Shown here: piece by piece, positions 6,989 to 9,665 of the stretch | Numbering within the stretch: the stretch's first letter is position 1 | Layout of the letters: every line of letters starts with the position of its first letter | Origin: Magnetovibrio sp. | GTDB taxonomy: Bacteria; Pseudomonadota; Alphaproteobacteria; Rhodospirillales_A; JABHCV01 | DNA length: 9,665 nucleotides | Assembly: GCA_002717285.1 (NCBI GenBank) | Contig: PBDF01000004.1 | Coordinates: 52,546 to 62,210, forward strand | Direction: 5' to 3' | Notes under the pieces: generated by a model | Told to the model about the DNA's origin: nothing | Database searches by the model: none | Seen by the model: the letters and a program-made list of their open reading frames with translations, nothing else | Position numbers and translations under genes: made by a program

Positions 6989-8007
6989 ACCAATCTCCCT
7001 CTCTAAATAATGAAAACAAAACCGTATTAGCCCTTACAATGGGGGAACCAGCAGGTGTCGGCGGCGAAATTACCTTGAAAGCTTGGTTGGCAAAGGATAC
7101 TCCAGTCTTCTTTGTTATTGATGATGCAAAGCGTTTACAACAGCTTGCTCAAAAACTTAAACTTGATATTCCCATTAAGAAAATCAATTACCCTTCAGAG
7201 GCCGTGGGTGTATTTGATGTCGCCCTGCCTGTCTTACATCACCCCATCGAAATTCCAGTTGTCTATGGCGAACCCTCATTAAAGAATGCCAATGCTGTTA
7301 TAAAATCAATAAATATTGCAGTTAAACTAGTTCGTTCTGGCCAAGCCTCGGCTATTGTTACGAACCCCATCAATAAAAAAATACTCTACGATGCAGGCTT
7401 TAAATTTCCCGGTCATACTGAGTATCTATCTGATCTTGCAGGTATAAAAACCACTCCTGTTATGATGCTTGCGTCACCAAAATTAAGAGTCGTCCCATTA
7501 ACAACACATTTAAGTATGAGTAGTGCCGTGAAAGCTATATCAAAAGACATCATAGTCAACACCTCCAAGGTAACGGTGCTAGCTTTAAAAAAATATTTTT
7601 CTATTGCAAAACCCCGTCTTGCCATAGCTGGACTCAATCCCCACGCAGGTGAAGGTGGGGCATTAGGTAATGAAGAAATCAATAACATAGAGCCAGCGAT
7701 TACCAAACTTTGTAAATTAGGGATCAACGTTAGTGGTCCCTGGTCTCCTGATACTATGTTTTACGAACGTGCTCGAAATTCATATGATGTGGCTATCTGC
7801 ATGTATCACGACCAAGCCCTTATTCCAATAAAGACCCTTGATTTTGATGAAGCAGTCAACACAACAATTGGCTTACCTTTCGTGAGAACGTCACCAGATC
7901 ACGGAACTGCACTAAATATTGCAGGTACTGGCGTAGCCTCTGAAAGAAACCTGCTGGCTGCACTAAAAATGGCTTCGAAGATGTCCGAAACACAGCATAA
8001 TCAATGA
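6985..8007 (+). CDS. pdxA: 4-hydroxythreonine-4-phosphate dehydrogenase PdxA
   Basis: Cytoplasmic enzyme of the DXP-dependent vitamin B6 pathway. It oxidises 4-phosphohydroxy-L-threonine with NAD(P)+, and the decarboxylated product is condensed by PdxJ to pyridoxine 5'-phosphate. The 340-residue protein shows the family motifs GEPAGVGGE near the N-terminus, TNPINKK and PGHTEYLSDLAG. H144 and T145 fit the substrate-phosphate residues H136/T137 of E. coli PdxA. The three metal-binding histidines of the E. coli enzyme (166, 211, 266) correspond to H175 (TTHLSM), H220 (LNPHAGE) and H275 (YHDQAL), all with the same offset of nine. The C-terminal VRTSPDHGTALNIAGTG is also intact, so the enzyme should be active. 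The ATG is inside the surA stop (ATGA), and the stop overlaps rsmA in the same way, implying translational coupling on both sides. Confidence 0.96.
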   Translation: MNQSPSLNNENKTVLALTMGEPAGVGGEITLKAWLAKDTPVFFVIDDAKRLQQLAQKLKLDIPIKKINYPSEAVGVFDVALPVLHHPIEIPVVYGEPSLKNANAVIKSINIAVKLVRSGQASAIVTNPINKKILYDAGFKFPGHTEYLSDLAGIKTTPVMMLASPKLRVVPLTTHLSMSSAVKAISKDIIVNTSKVTVLALKKYFSIAKPRLAIAGLNPHAGEGGALGNEEINNIEPAITKLCKLGINVSGPWSPDTMFYERARNSYDVAICMYHDQALIPIKTLDFDEAVNTTIGLPFVRTSPDHGTALNIAGTGVASERNLLAALKMASKMSETQHNQ

Positions 8008-8813
8008 ACTTCAAACCGCCCCCGCTGCGTGACGTCATTAAACGCTTTGATTTAAGAACTCAGAAGAAACTTGGCCAACATTTTCTTCTTGACCAAAACC
8101 TTACTAAGAGAGTAGCCCGTGCTGCAGGCAACATAAATACTTGCACCGTGATCGAGGTTGGACCTGGTCCAGGTGGATTAACCCGAGCTTTATTAGAAAA
8201 TGGCGCCAAAAAAGTAATTGCGATTGAGCATGACCCTCGCTGTGTTGAGGCGATTGAAGAACTTGCAATTAATTACAACGGTCGACTAAAAATTATAGAG
8301 TTTAATGCCTTGAAACTTAGTTTGTTTGATCTTTGTCAGGGGCCAAAAAAAATTGTCGCCAACCTACCGTACAACATAGCTACACCCCTACTAATTGGTT
8401 GGCTAAAACACATAAATCATTTTGAGAGCTTAACTCTAATGTTCCAAAAAGAGGTTGCTGATCGTCTAACTGCGAGCCCAGGCAACAAAACATATGGGCG
8501 CCTATCTGTTCTAGCCCAGTGGCTGTGCCACACAAATCACGAATTCGATGTTTCTCGAACTGCCTTTACACCACCACCTAAAGTCGACAGCACTTTGGTT
8601 ACATTGATACCTCGAGGACTTACTTTTACCAGCACAGATTGGAATAATTTTGAAAAAGTCACAGCCGCAGCATTTGGCCACCGCCGCAAAATGCTTAGGA
8701 CAAATCTAAAACACTTGGATGTAGATTTTAAAAATTTAGACATTGACCCAACAGTTCGGGCTGAAAATCTTAGCGTAAGTCAGTTCTGCGCCATTGCTCG
8801 CTCCATTGAATAA
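8004..8813 (+). CDS. rsmA: 16S rRNA (adenine1518/1519-N6)-dimethyltransferase RsmA (KsgA)
   Basis: SAM-dependent enzyme that dimethylates the two adjacent adenines of the 3'-terminal hairpin of 16S rRNA, a late check in 30S assembly; loss gives kasugamycin resistance in E. coli. The 269-residue product is of usual length. It begins with the family N-terminus KKLGQHFLLDQNL. Motif I of the SAM fold is VIEVGPGPGGLT (glycines from residue 53), followed by the acidic E75 (AIEHD). The catalytic NLPY motif is N120-Y123, and LMFQKEVADRL and YGRLSVLAQW follow. The C-terminal helical part has FGHRRKMLRTNL. The ATG overlaps the pdxA stop (ATGA) and has no Shine-Dalgarno of its own, so coupling to pdxA is likely. 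It is the last gene of the operon; the convergent gmk stop is 27 bp away. Confidence 0.97.
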   Translation: MNFKPPPLRDVIKRFDLRTQKKLGQHFLLDQNLTKRVARAAGNINTCTVIEVGPGPGGLTRALLENGAKKVIAIEHDPRCVEAIEELAINYNGRLKIIEFNALKLSLFDLCQGPKKIVANLPYNIATPLLIGWLKHINHFESLTLMFQKEVADRLTASPGNKTYGRLSVLAQWLCHTNHEFDVSRTAFTPPPKVDSTLVTLIPRGLTFTSTDWNNFEKVTAAAFGHRRKMLRTNLKHLDVDFKNLDIDPTVRAENLSVSQFCAIARSIE

Positions 8814-8840
8814 TTCTTTTTGAGACATTATTTTCGAGAC
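8814..8840. other. 27-bp convergent gap between rsmA and gmk
   Basis: The gap holds a run of five T (8817-8821) and a direct repeat GAGAC (8822-8826 and 8836-8840), but no inverted repeat able to form a terminator hairpin for either strand. The end of rsmA gives no stem longer than a few base pairs either. Transcripts from both sides may run into the opposing gene unless a Rho-type mechanism stops them. Confidence 0.5.
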
Positions 8841-9479
8841 TTACCTGCTACTTATGTCCGTAATAAAATCATGCAAACTAATCTGGCGTTCAGTTCTCTG
8901 ACGTTCGGCAACAAGAATAGACTCAACTTTGGAAATACTCTCAGCTAAATCTTTGTTCACTACTATATAGTCGTACTCAGGATAATGGCTCATTTCAGAT
9001 ACTGCTTCAGCCATGCGCTTCTTAACTACCTCTGAACTATCTTGGGCACGACTGTGAAGTCGGCGCTCAAGCTCCTCCATACTCGGAGGCAAGATGAAAA
9101 TACGCACCATATCCTGATCTGCATTCTCACTAAGTTGTTGGGTTCCCTGCCAATCTACATCGAAAATAACATCTTGGCCCTGCGATAAGGACAACTCAAC
9201 TGGCCTGCGCGGACTACCATAAAAATGATCAAACACTCTGGCGTGCTCAAGCATTTGACCTTTGGCAACCATTGTCTCAAAAACCTTCTTTTGAACGAAA
9301 TAATAATCCTGACCCTCTATCTCGCCGGGCCTCGGCTGTCGAGTAGTGGCGGAGACTGACATGGTTAAGTTTTTATCCCGTTCTATCAGAGCTCGTGATA
9401 TTGTCGATTTACCAGCACCCGAGGGAGAGGAAAGTATAACCATAAGACCGCGACGCTTAAGGGTATAATCAGTATTCAT
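8841..9479 (-). CDS. gmk: Guanylate kinase
   Basis: Cytoplasmic enzyme that phosphorylates GMP (and dGMP) to GDP with ATP, an essential step of guanine nucleotide synthesis and of recycling GMP from (p)ppGpp and c-di-GMP turnover. The 212-residue product is of typical length. It has the P-loop SSPSGAGKST (residues 17-26, K24). The GMP-binding region is VSATTRQPRPGEIEGQDYYFV (from about 42), followed by LEHARVFDHFYGSPR and DVDWQGTQQL. The lid/arginine region ERRLHSRAQDS comes next, and the terminal part has YDYIVVN. The ATG at 9479 gives the usual short N-terminal extension before the P-loop. No Shine-Dalgarno precedes it; the bases are ACGAAATT. It converges on rsmA. yicC, a frequent upstream partner in this class, is not present in the 186 bp available. 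Confidence 0.97.
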   Translation of the reverse strand: MNTDYTLKRRGLMVILSSPSGAGKSTISRALIERDKNLTMSVSATTRQPRPGEIEGQDYYFVQKKVFETMVAKGQMLEHARVFDHFYGSPRRPVELSLSQGQDVIFDVDWQGTQQLSENADQDMVRIFILPPSMEELERRLHSRAQDSSEVVKKRMAEAVSEMSHYPEYDYIVVNKDLAESISKVESILVAERQRTERQISLHDFITDISSR

Positions 9480-9493
9480 AATTTCGTTTACAC

Positions 9494-9507
9494 AATCATA
9501 TATGATT
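9494..9507. repeat. 14-bp perfect palindrome before gmk
   Basis: AATCATATATGATT is its own reverse complement and lies 14 bp upstream of the gmk start codon. On the - strand it includes TATGAT, a possible -10 box that would put the transcript start only a few bases before the ATG. It could be an operator, or an AT-rich coincidence. Confidence 0.5.
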
Positions 9508-9543
9508 AAAATTTTTATTTTTGAAACTTAATTACTTAATATT

Positions 9544-9558
9544 CAAGTGTTGCAAGTG
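9544..9558. repeat. CAAGTG direct repeat, 9-bp period
   Basis: CAAGTG occurs at 9544-9549 and 9553-9558. Its inverse ACTTG lies at 9564-9568 and gives a weak 5-bp inverted repeat with the second copy. It is short, but placed in the gmk upstream region next to the 12-bp tandem repeat. Confidence 0.4.
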
Positions 9559-9568
9559 AAAATACTTG

Positions 9569-9592
9569 GGTTAAAAATTTGGTTAAACATTT
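9569..9592. repeat. Tandem 12-bp direct repeat upstream of gmk
   Basis: GGTTAAAAATTT (9569-9580) is followed immediately by GGTTAAACATTT (9581-9592), identical at 11 of 12 positions. On the - strand this reads as two TTAACC words 12 bp apart, about 90-110 bp upstream of gmk. Direct repeats with about one helical turn of spacing are a common form of regulator site, but no regulator can be named. Confidence 0.5.
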
Positions 9593-9610
9593 CACAACTA
9601 ATGTTTAGTC
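9581..9610. repeat. Inverted repeat TAAACAT / ATGTTTA with 10-nt loop
   Basis: TAAACAT (9584-9590) and ATGTTTA (9601-9607) are perfect complements. On the + strand transcript the stem can extend to ten pairs with two G-U wobbles (9581-9610), but the - strand transcript cannot gain these. No T run follows on either strand, so it is not a typical terminator. It overlaps the second copy of the 12-bp repeat. Confidence 0.4.
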
Positions 9611-9665
9611 TAACAAAATTTTGGGATTAGCTACACAGCCAACAATAAACAGGTTTAATATCAAA

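Larger units (their letters stand above)
9480..9665. other. Non-coding region upstream of gmk
   Basis: No frame on either strand stays open for a meaningful length, and the - strand shows none of the yicC 3' end that often precedes gmk in Alphaproteobacteria. It is very AT-rich. It should contain the gmk promoter; the best -10-like word on the - strand is TATGAT (9500-9495), without a good -35 at normal spacing. Several short repeats lie here and are listed separately. The gene further right is outside the window, and its direction cannot be told. Confidence 0.6.

Noticed and set aside
6610..7010. Overlapping ORFs on both strands at the surA 3' end
   Set aside because: Both are shadows of the second SurA domain and the start of pdxA. 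Their translations show no family motif, and the ATGA junction explains the region.
7413..7727. 104-residue - strand ORF inside pdxA
   Set aside because: It is antisense to the conserved catalytic core of pdxA, shows no recognisable domain, and follows from the codon pattern of the real gene.
6985..8007. ATGA junctions at surA/pdxA and pdxA/rsmA as frameshift or fusion sites
   Set aside because: These are ordinary 4-bp stop-start overlaps with complete proteins on both sides, and there is no slippery sequence.
9569..9586. CtrA binding site (TTAA-N7-TTAA) upstream of gmk
   Set aside because: The two TTAA words are separated by eight bases rather than seven, and TTAA is common in such AT-rich DNA.
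1..9665. Mobile element, CRISPR, tRNA/rRNA, defence system or unknown multi-gene system
   Set aside because: Every sizeable ORF with a family pattern is a known housekeeping gene in a known order. No long repeats, transposase motifs, cloverleaf structures or spacer arrays were seen on either strand.

Overview
This window carries a conserved alphaproteobacterial housekeeping block for cell-envelope biogenesis. The gene content and order (lptF-lptG-lptD-surA-pdxA-rsmA, converging on gmk) match what is usual in Alphaproteobacteria. The LptD PCxxC motif before the barrel and the divergent, cysteine-containing second parvulin domain of SurA point the same way. Base composition is AT-rich (roughly 40% G+C by eye), which would suit one of the lower-GC, possibly aquatic, lineages. 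That placement is inference; the window contains no taxonomic marker such as 16S rRNA.

Layout. Positions 1-915 hold the C-terminal two thirds of an FAD-linked 2-hydroxyacid dehydrogenase/oxidase that enters from the left edge. A 311-bp non-coding gap (916-1226) follows; it holds a candidate promoter with a dyad in its spacer. A tightly packed + strand operon then runs from 1227 to 8813: lptF, lptG, lptD, surA, pdxA, rsmA. Gaps within it are 22, 6 and 22 bp, followed by two ATGA overlaps of 4 bp. gmk lies on the - strand (8841-9479) and converges on rsmA with only 27 bp between the stop codons. The last 186 bp (9480-9665), upstream of gmk, are non-coding and hold several short direct and inverted repeats.

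How the genes work together. LptF and LptG form the inner-membrane permease that extracts lipopolysaccharide for the Lpt bridge; the ATPase LptB and the bridge proteins LptC and LptA must be encoded elsewhere. LptD is the outer-membrane barrel that inserts LPS into the outer leaflet. SurA is the periplasmic chaperone on which LptD folding depends in E. coli. PdxA (pyridoxal phosphate synthesis) and RsmA (16S rRNA dimethylation) are the traditional companions of lptD-surA, as in E. coli lptD-surA-pdxA-rsmA. Gmk supplies GDP.

I found no mobile element, CRISPR array, tRNA, rRNA, defence module or recognisable undescribed system. The points worth a second look are small and mostly regulatory: the dyad in the lptF promoter region, the repeats upstream of gmk, and the cysteine patterns of LptD and SurA.
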